Assembly: GCF_900142645.1 (NCBI RefSeq)
Contig: NZ_FRBP01000005.1
Span: forward strand, 248,001 to 312,000
DNA: 64,000 nt
Source: Eubacterium callanderi
GTDB taxonomy: Bacteria > Bacillota > Clostridia > Eubacteriales > Eubacteriaceae
Direction: 5' to 3'
The notes under the pieces were generated by a model, which worked only from the letters and a program-made list of their open reading frames with translations, ran no database searches and had not been told where the DNA came from. Below are positions 33,248 to 42,199 of this stretch, piece after piece. Within the stretch, counting starts at the first letter, position 1. The number at the start of each line of letters is the position of its first letter. The translations under genes and the position numbers were made by a program.

Positions 33248-34600
33248 ATGGAAAAAACGGTTGTTCAAAAGCTTATCGGCCTTCTGGCGGGTCTGTTTGT
33301 AATAGGGGCCGGGATATTTTTAATTCTGAGGCCAAAGACCTCGCTCACTGATCTGGTGGTGCTCATCGCTGCGGTTCTTCTGATCATTGCGTTCATGAAT
33401 TTAGTGGCAGTACTCTATAAGAAGAAGATAAAAGGACAGGGTGAGGTGCTGGAAGCTGTGGTCAACCTTGGCTTTGCCATTGCCTTTTTTATCTTTCGGT
33501 TTAAGGTGGTACGCTGGATTCCTGATATTTTTGCCGGGTGGATCATTCTGAACTCTGTCATTCGTTTTGTATCTGCGGTTACTTATTTTAAAGACGGCGC
33601 GCCAAACTACGGTGCCTATTTTGTGAACGGAGTGATCACACTGGTGGCAGGGGTTCTCATGCTGGTTAATAACCGTCTCAACGCCATTGGTTTTGGGCTG
33701 GTGGCAGGCATATATGTGCTTTGGTACGGTTTTACCATGATTTTCGACACCTTTAATGAAGAATCAACCCAGCAGAAAATGTCGGCCACGGCTAAAAAGA
33801 TGCAGAGAAAGCTGCGCTTTGCCATTCCGCCAGTTATCGGTGGCCTTCTGCCCCGCAAGCTGCTCAAGGAATATGACGCGAAAGTGGCCTCCGAAGACGC
33901 CAACGCCTATCTCCATAAACAAAACGTGTCCATCCCCGAAAAGGCAGCGGGTCTTGCGCCCTTCAATGTGGAAATACTGGTGCATCTGTCCAAAAAATTC
34001 ATGGAGTCCTTTGGCCATGTGGATCTGATCTTGGGGGATGAAGCCGTGGCCTACGGTAATTTTGACAGCCACAGCTACCGTCTGTTTGGGGTGATCAGTG
34101 ACGGGGTGCTGTTTAAATGCAACCGGGAACGCTATCTTAGGCAGTCCGTCTATCATGATGATAAGGTGCTCATTGCCTTTAAGGTGGCCTTTGAGAAGGA
34201 GGAGCTTCTCCAGATAAAAAAGAATTTTGACACCATGCGGGAAAATATGGAGGAATGGTACTGTGATACCCAGCTCATGGAGCAGGGACTTCTGCCTGAA
34301 AAGGACTATAGCGACATCGCCGACCAGATCTATAAGGGAAACGATGCGACCTTTTATAAATTCAAAAAGGGAACCTTGAAAACCTATTTTGCTGTGGATA
34401 CCAACTGTGTCAAGGTAGCGGATTCTCTGTTTGAGAACACCAATTTTGACAAGCCGGCCATCCCTGGAATCGTAACCCCAGGGGCCTATTATCAGTTTTT
34501 GATGCGTGAGCTTGAAAAGCCCGGCACTAAAGTCTATGAGCGGCACGTTTATTCAAAGGAAACGCTGACTTACAATAAAGAACTTGAAACTGGAAAATAA
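33248..34600 (+). CDS. DUF308/HdeD-type membrane protein with long C-terminal domain
   Basis: 450 residues from the ATG at 33248 (AGGGG seven bases upstream; a GTG three bases earlier is possible). About six membrane segments lie between 8 and 175 in the pattern of the DUF308 (HdeD-like) family. The C-terminal 270 residues are soluble and unlike the family: a basic segment, then mixed alpha/beta regions with FNVEILVHLSKKFMESFGHVD and LKTYFAVDTNCVKVAD. I do not recognise this part. Typical HdeD proteins are about 190 residues (one lies at 42996), so this is a fusion or extended form. Role unknown. Confidence 0.7.
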   Translation: MEKTVVQKLIGLLAGLFVIGAGIFLILRPKTSLTDLVVLIAAVLLIIAFMNLVAVLYKKKIKGQGEVLEAVVNLGFAIAFFIFRFKVVRWIPDIFAGWIILNSVIRFVSAVTYFKDGAPNYGAYFVNGVITLVAGVLMLVNNRLNAIGFGLVAGIYVLWYGFTMIFDTFNEESTQQKMSATAKKMQRKLRFAIPPVIGGLLPRKLLKEYDAKVASEDANAYLHKQNVSIPEKAAGLAPFNVEILVHLSKKFMESFGHVDLILGDEAVAYGNFDSHSYRLFGVISDGVLFKCNRERYLRQSVYHDDKVLIAFKVAFEKEELLQIKKNFDTMRENMEEWYCDTQLMEQGLLPEKDYSDIADQIYKGNDATFYKFKKGTLKTYFAVDTNCVKVADSLFENTNFDKPAIPGIVTPGAYYQFLMRELEKPGTKVYERHVYSKETLTYNKELETGK

Positions 34601-34640
34601 AAAAGCATGGCGCCGTACAATGGGGCGCCATGCTTTTTTA
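34600..34640. terminator. Bidirectional terminator
   Basis: GCATGGCGCC pairs with GGCGCCATGC, with A-run and T-run flanks, between convergent genes. Confidence 0.88.
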
Positions 34641-34654
34641 ATACGTTGGCCGGT

Positions 34655-35107
34655 TTACTGGCAATAACGTCCGCCGCCGCGTCCGTTCCCGCCATGATGG
34701 CCGCTGCTGTCACGGGGGCCGTTACCGCTGCCATTCTGACAGCCTGTGCCGACAGGATTGCCAGTGACATCACAGATTCCATCGCCGTCGCTGTCACCGT
34801 AGGCATGATGGCCTGCTGTAGATAGTACAGATGTATCCGGCATTCCAGCGCTTTCAGCAGGAACCTGGGTCGTCTCCGCTGCCGGAGCAGCAGTACAATT
34901 GCCAATGCCAGAGCAGTTGCCAGAACCTATTGGATTGCCTGTTACATCACAAAGGCCGTCGCCATCTGTATCACATACAGCTGCGGTGTGCAGTGTGCCA
35001 TACTCCTGCATAAAACGTCCGCCGTTTCCGGCTGCCAGCGCTGTAGTGCCTGTGAGCAGCACCGCCCCAACCACAAAGCCAGCGATTACTTTTTTGTTCA
35101 TTTTCAT
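34655..35107 (-). CDS. Small secreted protein with two DxDGDG calcium-type motifs
   Basis: 150 residues from the ATG at 35107, eight bases after GGAG; a GTG nine bases earlier overlaps that site. The signal peptide is about 1-25 (ALA-AG). Two near-identical segments, DTDGDGLCDVTGNPIG (about 45-60) and DSDGDGICDVTGNPVG (about 105-120), have the spacing of EF-hand-like or dockerin-type calcium loops, each with one Cys. The C-terminus is Gly/His/Arg-rich (SSGHHGGNGRGGGRYCQ). No membrane anchor is seen, so the protein is probably released. A metal-binding or Cys-cross-linked secreted protein is likely; function unknown. Confidence 0.72.
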   Translation of the reverse strand: MKMNKKVIAGFVVGAVLLTGTTALAAGNGGRFMQEYGTLHTAAVCDTDGDGLCDVTGNPIGSGNCSGIGNCTAAPAAETTQVPAESAGMPDTSVLSTAGHHAYGDSDGDGICDVTGNPVGTGCQNGSGNGPRDSSGHHGGNGRGGGRYCQ

Positions 35108-35209
35108 TTGGAACACTCCTTATTTTTTTCTTGTCTTTATTATAGAATGTGATTATGGCAAAATTGTGACAAAAATAAAATAAATTTGTTATTGTATTTC
35201 CGCGGATTT

Positions 35210-36646
35210 TTATTCCTTTGAAAGCTCGAAAACAGCTTTTAATTTATTGATAATCCAATCCTTGTTTTTTTGAATTGAGGGGATGTTTGTCCAGAATTCA
35301 TCGTAGTATTGGAACAATATAAACACAGCGGTAGAATCCTCTGAGATAAGGGCGTGGAAACGACCTGAAAGTGCTTCATATTTATAGCCGAGGGCATAGC
35401 GGTTATCTTTAATCAGAAATATGGGGCTGGCTCCTTCTGTTTTGGGTAATTCCTGAAGAAGAGCAATTTCAAATTCAGAAGATTTGCCAACAAGATGCAT
35501 AAGATCGCTAATTTGTTTAAGAAAAATTTTGAGTAAGTCCTGAGCCTCTGGTTCGGGGCTTTTTTGTATGATTTTTACAAAATTTTCAATATCTTTTATA
35601 CAGTAAATATGCCTGACCGGCCCTTGCTTTAATGCAGTTTCCCAGAGGTGGAGGGTATCCTGAGCATTAAACGTATACCTCAAAAGACTTTTAACATCGG
35701 TATTAAATGGAAATGGCAGGGGAGAAATATAGTATAAACAGCCCTCGATACAGACCTTGCTTTTTAAAAAGTTAATGATGTCTTCATAGTGATCAAGGTG
35801 GTATTGTGTGTAAATGGGGATGCTTTTCGATTTAAGATCATTATAGAATTGTTGATAATAACGGATCGTTCGAATATCTGAATGATATTCGGCATAACGC
35901 TGTATGGTAAACCTCTCATTGAACTGGCAAATTAATGCAGCCTTATCTTTTATAATGAGCATGTCTGATAAAAAATTAGGGACTAACTGCAAGGGAATAT
36001 AACAGGTGTCAACCTTATGGTTTAAGTTTAAGCTGATATCCCGCAAGAAAAGATTTTTTAAAGCCGTATACTTTGCATTAAAAGTATGAATAATTTGAAG
36101 GTGATGCCGATTGATGACTTCGTATAATAATTTTTTTCTTTTCTTTAAAAAGCTGGAATCCTCCTGCCGCCATGAGTTTTCTTCGCAGTCAAAAATCAGA
36201 AACTCCTGATTTGGGGGTAGATTTTTCAGGGTTTCCAGCATTCTTAAGACAGCTTTTTCACGGCCGCTATCGTAGTGGTAAACAGAAATTTGGGTGGTAT
36301 AGCTGTTAGAGTCCAGAGTGATCTTTGAATCGTCAAGCTGGTCTGGAACTTCTGTAAGCCAGTTTTTTAAGAGATGTGGAAGGACATTTTCTTCAGCTTT
36401 ATCGATCTGTTCATAATCGTCCGATAAAAGTGTTTTTATAATATGGAAATTATTCTTCCGGTCAAGACTAAGATAGTACTGGCATATTAAGTCTGCATAA
36501 GCTGATTTGGGGTTAATAAGACGTTTGTGATTGCGCCATTTACTGACAAGAGAATCGTTAACATGAAGGACCTCCGCGAGATCTTTTATACGCGTACGGA
36601 AGCATTCCATCAATAAAAACAAATGCGAAGGCGGATAGTTATTCAT
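35210..36646 (-). CDS. Large HTH-containing regulator divergent from UroD cassette
   Basis: 478 residues with no strong ribosome site before the ATG. Residues about 8-50 form a helix-turn-helix of Cro/XRE character (RIKDLAEVLHVNDSLVSKWRNHKRL). The remaining 420 residues are mainly alpha/beta, rich in Leu, Phe and Tyr, and match no family I know; there is no membrane segment. It is encoded back to back with the cassette starting at 36906 across 259 bp containing inverted repeats, so it is the probable local regulator, with the C-terminal part sensing a ligand. AT content appears higher here than in the surrounding genes. Confidence 0.65.
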   Translation of the reverse strand: MNNYPPSHLFLLMECFRTRIKDLAEVLHVNDSLVSKWRNHKRLINPKSAYADLICQYYLSLDRKNNFHIIKTLLSDDYEQIDKAEENVLPHLLKNWLTEVPDQLDDSKITLDSNSYTTQISVYHYDSGREKAVLRMLETLKNLPPNQEFLIFDCEENSWRQEDSSFLKKRKKLLYEVINRHHLQIIHTFNAKYTALKNLFLRDISLNLNHKVDTCYIPLQLVPNFLSDMLIIKDKAALICQFNERFTIQRYAEYHSDIRTIRYYQQFYNDLKSKSIPIYTQYHLDHYEDIINFLKSKVCIEGCLYYISPLPFPFNTDVKSLLRYTFNAQDTLHLWETALKQGPVRHIYCIKDIENFVKIIQKSPEPEAQDLLKIFLKQISDLMHLVGKSSEFEIALLQELPKTEGASPIFLIKDNRYALGYKYEALSGRFHALISEDSTAVFILFQYYDEFWTNIPSIQKNKDWIINKLKAVFELSKE

Positions 36647-36732
36647 ATAAAGACCATACCACTTCGGAGGTTAATTATAAGTGGCCTTTCAGATTAATTA
36701 TTTGCTTTTTATTATATCTGCTGTCAATTTTT

Positions 36733-36755
36733 TTGTCAAATTCCTCGATTGACAA
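36733..36755. promoter_or_regulatory. Inverted repeat, possible operator
   Basis: TTGTCAA at 36733 and TTGACAA at 36749 form 7-bp arms 9 bp apart, in the divergent intergenic region between the HTH regulator and the UroD cassette. Confidence 0.45.
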
Positions 36756-36769
36756 GTGTGTGTAAACCA

Positions 36770-36798
36770 TTGCTTTTGCCCTCTGGGCCAAGTATAAT
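36770..36798 (+). promoter_or_regulatory. Promoter of UroD-transporter cassette
   Basis: TTGCTT at 36770-36775, a 17-bp spacer and TATAAT at 36793-36798. The perfect palindrome ATGAAATTTCAT (36810-36821) lies just downstream near the start of transcription and may be a second operator. Confidence 0.6.
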
Positions 36799-36905
36799 TC
36801 AGAAAAAGAATGAAATTTCATAGAAAACCCGGGATAAAAAGATTGTAATGCACGGCATATCGTAATTAATTGTTTTATTCATAAAATCAAAAGGAGTGGT
36901 AAAAA

Positions 36906-38243
36906 ATGATGATAAATTCCAAAACAGAACTTTTTAAAAGTATTTATGAGGGGCGCATTCCAGAAAGGGTCCCAATTTCTGCCAAACTGCCCTTTGAGGC
37001 CTGCATTGATTACGCGGGCTTGTCAACGGTAAAAGCACAATGGACATTCGAAGGGGCAGAGGATGCTTATGATATTCTCTGCAGAAAGATTCATACGGAC
37101 GCCATGCCCGTTGGCGGGGAGGAAAAGAATCCAGCTGTTTTTAAAATATTGGATTCACAGGGATACCAGGTGACGTCCTCTGGAAGTATTCAGCATTCGG
37201 ATTGTGTCACGCTGTTTTCAGAAGAATATGATCGCTTTATTGAAAATCCAATGGATTTTTTTATGGAAAAGGTTTTGCCGCGCATGTTTAAAGGGCTCGA
37301 CTGTGATGCGGCTCAGCGTTCATTTATTTTGGCGAAGGCTTCGACTGCCTTTAATGAGAGAGCCGTACAGGTTGGACAGCTGACTCAGAAACTGGGAAAG
37401 AAGTATGGCTTTTTCACACCGCCTGCAGGTTCTTCAGCAGTGGTTCGGGCCCCTTTTGATTTACTCGGTGATTTTTTAAGAGGTTTTAAAGGCATCTCAT
37501 CAGATTTAAGGAGGATACCTGAAAAAATCGGAATGGCATGTGACGCACTGCTGCCATTTCAGATTTTCAGGGGGCTGCCGCAAAATGTATCGGTTCTGGG
37601 GTCTACCTTCATTCCATTGCATTTTGCAGGGTATATCCGTCCAAAAGATTTTGAGAATATTTATTGGCCATCTCTTAAGAAGTTTATTGAATATTTGTAC
37701 TGTCATGGGCAGGTTTGCCAGTTGTTCTGCGAGAATGACTGGATGCGTTATTTGGATTATCTTTATGAGCTGCCTCCAGGAACGCGGTTTATATTTGAAT
37801 ATGGGGATGCGCAGAAAATTAAAGATACATTGGGGAAAAAACATATTATCAGCGGTTTATATCCCCTGACATATCTGAAAACCGCAACAAAGCAGAAGTG
37901 CATTGATAAAGCCAAGGAGTATATTGATATTCTGGCTCCAGGGGGAAACTACATATTCAGTTTCGATAAAAATCCTTTGAGCCTGAACAGTATTAACCTT
38001 GAAAACTATATTGCCGTAATTGACTATGTAGCCGAAAACACATGGTATACAAATGCAGGAGAGCTTGCCATTGACAGGAAAAGATATGGAACTGTAGCCT
38101 GCCCGGAAATTCCTGAGTTAAAAACCAAATATCTGGAAAATGATTTTTCCGAAAGGGACACCACCGACATAGATGAGGTGATGAGCCGGCAGTTGAGAAA
38201 ATATGATACAGTCCTGATGAATATGCTCTTAAGGAGCTTGTAA
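36906..38243 (+). CDS. UroD-family protein (methyltransferase-like), copy 1
   Basis: 445 residues with AAGGAGTGG before the ATG. The whole length is homologous to the protein at 39662 and to the uroporphyrinogen-decarboxylase superfamily, which in acetogens and methanogens includes corrinoid-dependent methyltransferases (MtaA, MtvA type). Conserved blocks shared by both copies are PLHxAxYxR, a CExDWxRYLDYL segment with Cys near 274, FEYGD, SGLYPxTYLKTATKQ and APGGNYIFxFDKNP. I do not see the HxCG zinc motif of MtaA, and there is no corrinoid protein or MtaB/MttB gene nearby. It is a cytoplasmic enzyme of unknown substrate; demethylation, lyase or decarboxylase chemistry is possible. Confidence 0.75.
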   Translation: MMINSKTELFKSIYEGRIPERVPISAKLPFEACIDYAGLSTVKAQWTFEGAEDAYDILCRKIHTDAMPVGGEEKNPAVFKILDSQGYQVTSSGSIQHSDCVTLFSEEYDRFIENPMDFFMEKVLPRMFKGLDCDAAQRSFILAKASTAFNERAVQVGQLTQKLGKKYGFFTPPAGSSAVVRAPFDLLGDFLRGFKGISSDLRRIPEKIGMACDALLPFQIFRGLPQNVSVLGSTFIPLHFAGYIRPKDFENIYWPSLKKFIEYLYCHGQVCQLFCENDWMRYLDYLYELPPGTRFIFEYGDAQKIKDTLGKKHIISGLYPLTYLKTATKQKCIDKAKEYIDILAPGGNYIFSFDKNPLSLNSINLENYIAVIDYVAENTWYTNAGELAIDRKRYGTVACPEIPELKTKYLENDFSERDTTDIDEVMSRQLRKYDTVLMNMLLRSL

Positions 38244-38265
38244 TCTCAAAAATAAGGAGAATATA

Positions 38266-39642
38266 ATGAAAAGTAAATTACAGGTAAATGCAAAAGTGGT
38301 CAAATGGGCTATCATTATTTTGATACCTGTTATTATCCTGTTAATACCAGTTAACGATGTTTTCACATGGCAGATAAGGCTTTTTAGTGCGGCAACATTT
38401 TGTACAATTTTGATGTTTGCTTTTGAAGTACTTCCAAATTTGATTCCGGCCATGATACTTCCAGTATTTTATATTCTGGCCAATTTAGCGCCGGCTAATG
38501 TGGTTTTTTCACCGTGGTTTGGTACTATTCCCTGGATGTTTATCGGTGGATTTCTGTTTGCGAATATTTTGATTCGTATTGGGCTGTTAAAGCGTGTTGC
38601 TTACTGGATCATTGAAAAAACCGGTAAATCCTATTACGGTTTGCTGATTGGTATTATGCTTTCCGGTTTAGCAATAAACTTATTGGCGCCAGGTAAAGCG
38701 ATTTTACCCCTTGCAGGTTTAACGTTTGGTATTTGTAAAGCTCTTAACCTAGGGAAATCAAAAGAATCAGCCGGTATTATGATGGCAGGCTTTTTCTCAG
38801 CCTATATTCCATTACAGTTTATTTACAATCCATCTTTCGCGGTTATTCCGAATATGGCGGCTTCTATTACCAATCCATCCATTTCCTTCCTAGATTATTT
38901 TGTTCACAATATTCCATTTGTCCTCTGGATTCCGATTGTTGTGTTTACGATTGGACGGTTTTGTAAGCCAAAGGATACGGTTTACCAGATGGAGTTTGTA
39001 TCTGAAGAGCTGAAAGCAATGGGGAAAATGACCAGAGATGAAAAGAAGGGCGTTGTTATCAGTCTCTGCTTACTGGTTTATATGCTGACCTCAGGCTTAC
39101 ATAATCTGGACATTTCGTGGGGATTTTTACTGGCGGGCTGTATTATGTATCTTCCAGGATTTAACGTAGGCACTAAAGAAGATATTCAAAAAATTGATTT
39201 TTCCATGATTTTCTTTACAGCCACCTGTCTGAGTATTGGTGCGGTTGCTAACGCCATGGGATTTGGCAAGATCATCGCGGATTTGGTTTTACCGATGATA
39301 TCTGGTACTAACATTTTTGTCATGATAGCAGTTATCTGGATTATCTGTGTTATTTCTAATTTTGCACTAACACCAATGGCCATATATGCCACTTTTACCC
39401 TTGCCTTTACTCAAATTGGTATGACGCTTGGGATTAACCCGTTTGCGGTGTTTTATACCATTCAGGCGGCAGGTGCGGAAGTCATTTTCCCCTATGAATG
39501 GGCGCTTCCACTCTTCTACGTGTCCTTTGGCTTAATTGCCACAAAAGATTTCATGAAAATATGCGGCATTAAAATGGCAATGTCAATGGTGTTTATGATG
39601 GTGGTCGTTGTACCATACTGGCTGTTAATCGGCCTGGTTTAA
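38266..39642 (+). CDS. SLC13/DASS-like anion transporter
   Basis: 458 residues with AAGGAG before the ATG. About 11-12 hydrophobic segments cover the whole length, with two half-repeats in which membrane segments break at small polar motifs (NLLAPGKAILPLAG near 128 and SNFALTPMAIY near 365), the layout of the IT superfamily and the divalent anion:sodium symporters (SLC13/CitT-like). It lies 22 bp after copy 1 and 19 bp before copy 2 of the UroD-like genes, so it very likely imports their substrate or exports the product. A carboxylate substrate is an inference. Confidence 0.75.
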   Translation: MKSKLQVNAKVVKWAIIILIPVIILLIPVNDVFTWQIRLFSAATFCTILMFAFEVLPNLIPAMILPVFYILANLAPANVVFSPWFGTIPWMFIGGFLFANILIRIGLLKRVAYWIIEKTGKSYYGLLIGIMLSGLAINLLAPGKAILPLAGLTFGICKALNLGKSKESAGIMMAGFFSAYIPLQFIYNPSFAVIPNMAASITNPSISFLDYFVHNIPFVLWIPIVVFTIGRFCKPKDTVYQMEFVSEELKAMGKMTRDEKKGVVISLCLLVYMLTSGLHNLDISWGFLLAGCIMYLPGFNVGTKEDIQKIDFSMIFFTATCLSIGAVANAMGFGKIIADLVLPMISGTNIFVMIAVIWIICVISNFALTPMAIYATFTLAFTQIGMTLGINPFAVFYTIQAAGAEVIFPYEWALPLFYVSFGLIATKDFMKICGIKMAMSMVFMMVVVVPYWLLIGLV

Positions 39643-39661
39643 AAGATAAGAGAGGTAAAAA

Positions 39662-40987
39662 ATGAAAACAGATGCAATCCAAAAAAATTTTACGGATGTT
39701 TATGATGGTGTTATTCCAAAACGCGTTCCGATAGGCGCGGTTTTGCCTTTGGAATTTTGTATTCAATACGGTGGTCTGGATCTTGGAAAAACGCAGTGGA
39801 CACTTGATGGTGTTTATGAAGCCACAGACAGGCTTTGCGGTGAACTGCCATTAGAGTCTGCTCCGTTGGGAACGCCACGCTACCCTGCTTATCTTACGCT
39901 TTTGGGCGCTAAAACTTATGTTATGGGTGACAGTGGCTTTATGCAGCATCCCGAGGTGATGGGCATGGAACCAGAGGATTATGATGATTTTATAAAAAGT
40001 CCGAGGGATTTTATTATTGAAACTATTTTTCCAAAGCTTTTTACAAACTGGGAAAAGGACAGTGTAAGCAGGGCTCTCTCCTTTGCCGGGGCATTGCTGG
40101 CTCATAATGATTACCAGAACAAACATGCTGCAATTGTAAAAAAACTGAGAGAAAAATATACTTTTTATACACCGCCGATTGGCTCGCTTGGGGGTGTTAC
40201 AGCGCCTTTTGATTATCTTGCTGATTTTTTACGCGGCTTTACAGGAATCACAAAAGATATTAAACGCTGTCCCGAAAAGATCGCTGAAGCCTGTGATGCA
40301 GTACTGCCGTTTCTGTTTGAAAAAGGCCTTCCGGCCAATCCACATAAATACGGTCAAACCTTTATGCCGCTTCACATGGCGACATATCTGAGGAACAAAG
40401 AATTTGATAAGTTTTACTGGCCATCCTTTCACAGACTTGTTGAAGCGCTTCATGATGCTGGACAGCCCTGCTATATCTTTTGCGAAGCAGACTGGACACG
40501 TTATCTGGATTATCTCTGGGAATTGCCTGAGGGAACACGTTTTTGCTTTGAATACGGCGATCCGCATACAATTAAGGATAAACTCGGAAAAAAACATATA
40601 CTCTCAGGCCTGTATCCGGTTACTTATCTCAAAACGGCAACAAAACAGGAATGTGTTGATAAAGCAAAGGAACTCATTGATATTATGGCTCCGGGGGGGA
40701 ATTACATCTTTAACTTTGACAAGAATCCTTTTGTTATGTCGGATGTTAATTTGGACAATTATAAAGCAGTATTAGAGTATGTTGCTCAAAACTCAAATTA
40801 TGCGAATGCCGGAGAAAGATCAAGACCTGCAGAGACGCATAGTGAAACAAGGAGAGTGCTTGCCTTGGCTGAGACAAAATACCGGAATATCGGTTGCTCG
40901 GTACCGGAAGGACTGGAAAATGTGATAGCTCCGATTTTGACGAAATATCAAGATAATATATGGGCATTTATGACTAAACTGTTATGA
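39662..40987 (+). CDS. UroD-family protein (methyltransferase-like), copy 2
   Basis: 441 residues with AGAGAGG before the ATG. It is a clear paralogue of the protein at 36906, sharing PLHMATYLR, CEADWTRYLDYL (Cys near 274), FEYGD, SGLYPVTYLKTATKQ, APGGNYIFNFDKNP and a C-terminal extension of about 60 residues not found in short UroD proteins. Two copies around a transporter could act in sequence or on related substrates, or form a heterodimer. There is no adjacent corrinoid protein. It is the last gene of the cassette and is followed by a strong terminator. Confidence 0.75.
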   Translation: MKTDAIQKNFTDVYDGVIPKRVPIGAVLPLEFCIQYGGLDLGKTQWTLDGVYEATDRLCGELPLESAPLGTPRYPAYLTLLGAKTYVMGDSGFMQHPEVMGMEPEDYDDFIKSPRDFIIETIFPKLFTNWEKDSVSRALSFAGALLAHNDYQNKHAAIVKKLREKYTFYTPPIGSLGGVTAPFDYLADFLRGFTGITKDIKRCPEKIAEACDAVLPFLFEKGLPANPHKYGQTFMPLHMATYLRNKEFDKFYWPSFHRLVEALHDAGQPCYIFCEADWTRYLDYLWELPEGTRFCFEYGDPHTIKDKLGKKHILSGLYPVTYLKTATKQECVDKAKELIDIMAPGGNYIFNFDKNPFVMSDVNLDNYKAVLEYVAQNSNYANAGERSRPAETHSETRRVLALAETKYRNIGCSVPEGLENVIAPILTKYQDNIWAFMTKLL

Positions 40988-40990
40988 TTT

Positions 40991-41031
40991 AAAAGGCCTG
41001 TGATCAAAATGAATCACAGGCCTTTTATTAC
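40991..41031. terminator. Bidirectional terminator
   Basis: AAAAGGCCTGTGATc pairs with gATCACAGGCCTTTT (perfect core) between convergent genes. Confidence 0.88.
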
Positions 41032-41504
41032 TGAACAGTTAACCGCGCCTTTGTAACAGCAGTGTTCAGGGGTCTTAGGTCGTCGAGACTGGTGGTCGTA
41101 TAACGGAGCTCGGCATTGTAAACGCCAGATTCGGGAATAAAAGCAGCTGTAGGACTTTGTATACCGGTGCCGGGTTTGAAGTTTTCTGAGGACCATATGG
41201 TTTGTCCGGTATCGGAGAGTATTAGATCCAGCTTGAAATAGCAGGGATTACCCTCAGGATTTTCAAAAACTGCGGGAATGACGCCTGTGTCGCTGATGAG
41301 GGTGAGTTCAGGATAGCCCGGGATGGCGATGTTAGAGGGGGCGGGCTTTTGGGATGTAGGTGTCAGGGCGACTACGGTCTGTTCCATTTCTACAGGCTGT
41401 GCCTTTTGGCTTAAAAGGTAAAAGATGACACCTCCTGCGAGGAGTATGACCAGCATGAGCAGGATGGGCCAGATATGGGTCATGTTTGTTTTCTTGTTTT
41501 CCAT
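41028..41504 (-). CDS. Membrane-anchored extracytoplasmic protein
   Basis: 158 residues with AAGGA upstream of the ATG. One N-terminal membrane segment (about 11-32) anchors a linker rich in Pro, Thr and Gln and a beta-rich domain (about 60-158) with LILSDTGQTIWSSENFKPG and GVYNAELRYTT strands, typical of a small Ig-like or pilus-tip-type fold. No sorting motif. It follows the secreted protein at 41606-42139 by 101 bp on the same strand, so both are probably expressed from the direct-repeat promoter at 42200-42236, and they may interact outside the cell. Confidence 0.7.
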   Translation of the reverse strand: MENKKTNMTHIWPILLMLVILLAGGVIFYLLSQKAQPVEMEQTVVALTPTSQKPAPSNIAIPGYPELTLISDTGVIPAVFENPEGNPCYFKLDLILSDTGQTIWSSENFKPGTGIQSPTAAFIPESGVYNAELRYTTTSLDDLRPLNTAVTKARLTVQ

Positions 41505-41605
41505 TGTGAGGATTCCTTTTGAGTTTAAAAATGTATGCTGCAGTGAGCCGTGAAATTTTCAGACTTTTATTTTTAATGCTGATTAGAGTGACAGGATGGG
41601 CGCTG

Positions 41606-42139
41606 TTAAGGTGTTACTGTGGGAAAGTTGATGGCACAGGTAAAGTTCAGATTTCCAGCATAGATTCCAGAGTTTACTGTATCTTGAGGTGTTACCTGAA
41701 CCAATCCGCTTTGGGTGTCGCCATCCTGACCAATAGTACCTGAGAATTCGGCAAAAATATCATGTGTTGCAATTTCTATATCATTTGGTTCAGCACTTTT
41801 AAAAAGCCTGTAAGAAATTTTGCTGTCTGAGCTTTTAAGTATAAATTCGTCATTTATACCGTCGCCATTAACGCGGACCTGCAGCTTTACATCACTTGGC
41901 AGGGCAACATTTCTGGCAGTAATAGAAAAGGGAGCCTGGGAATCCCTGTTTCTCTGCATTGTCCCCATCTCAATCTCGGCAGGTATTTCTACGGTATACC
42001 TTGACGCAATGCTTCCGAAGATTTCAGAGGAGCCCTCCTGAGTGTTCTCATCAAGATCTTTCGCTAATGCCGGCACTCCGGCGGAAGTCAGCAGCACGAG
42101 TCCTAAACTCATGGTAACCAATAATTTTTTAATACGCAT
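41606..42139 (-). CDS. Secreted beta-sandwich protein of the surface regulon
   Basis: 177 residues from the ATG at 42139 (AAGGAGAAAG upstream). The frame extends 31 codons further 5', but that part crosses the promoter. A signal peptide is about 1-24 (ALA-KD). The mature protein is strand-rich with YTVEIPAEIEMGT, FSITARN, FAEFSGTIGQ and a closing YAGNLNFTCAINF strand, as in WxL-like or fimbria-related secreted proteins of Firmicutes. There is no anchor, so it may be held by the membrane protein at 41028. It has a perfect copy of the 37-bp SARP-type element 61 bp upstream, 24 kb from the regulators. Confidence 0.75.
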   Translation of the reverse strand: MRIKKLLVTMSLGLVLLTSAGVPALAKDLDENTQEGSSEIFGSIASRYTVEIPAEIEMGTMQRNRDSQAPFSITARNVALPSDVKLQVRVNGDGINDEFILKSSDSKISYRLFKSAEPNDIEIATHDIFAEFSGTIGQDGDTQSGLVQVTPQDTVNSGIYAGNLNFTCAINFPTVTP

Positions 42140-42199
42140 ATTCTTTCTCCTTTTTCTGTGTTTTCGAACCAGCAGCGGCTGATTCTTTTTTTTGATTAC

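Noticed and set aside
36906-40987. Identification of the two UroD-like genes as hemE
   Set aside because: They are about 100 residues longer than HemE, occur as two copies with a transporter and lack other heme genes nearby.
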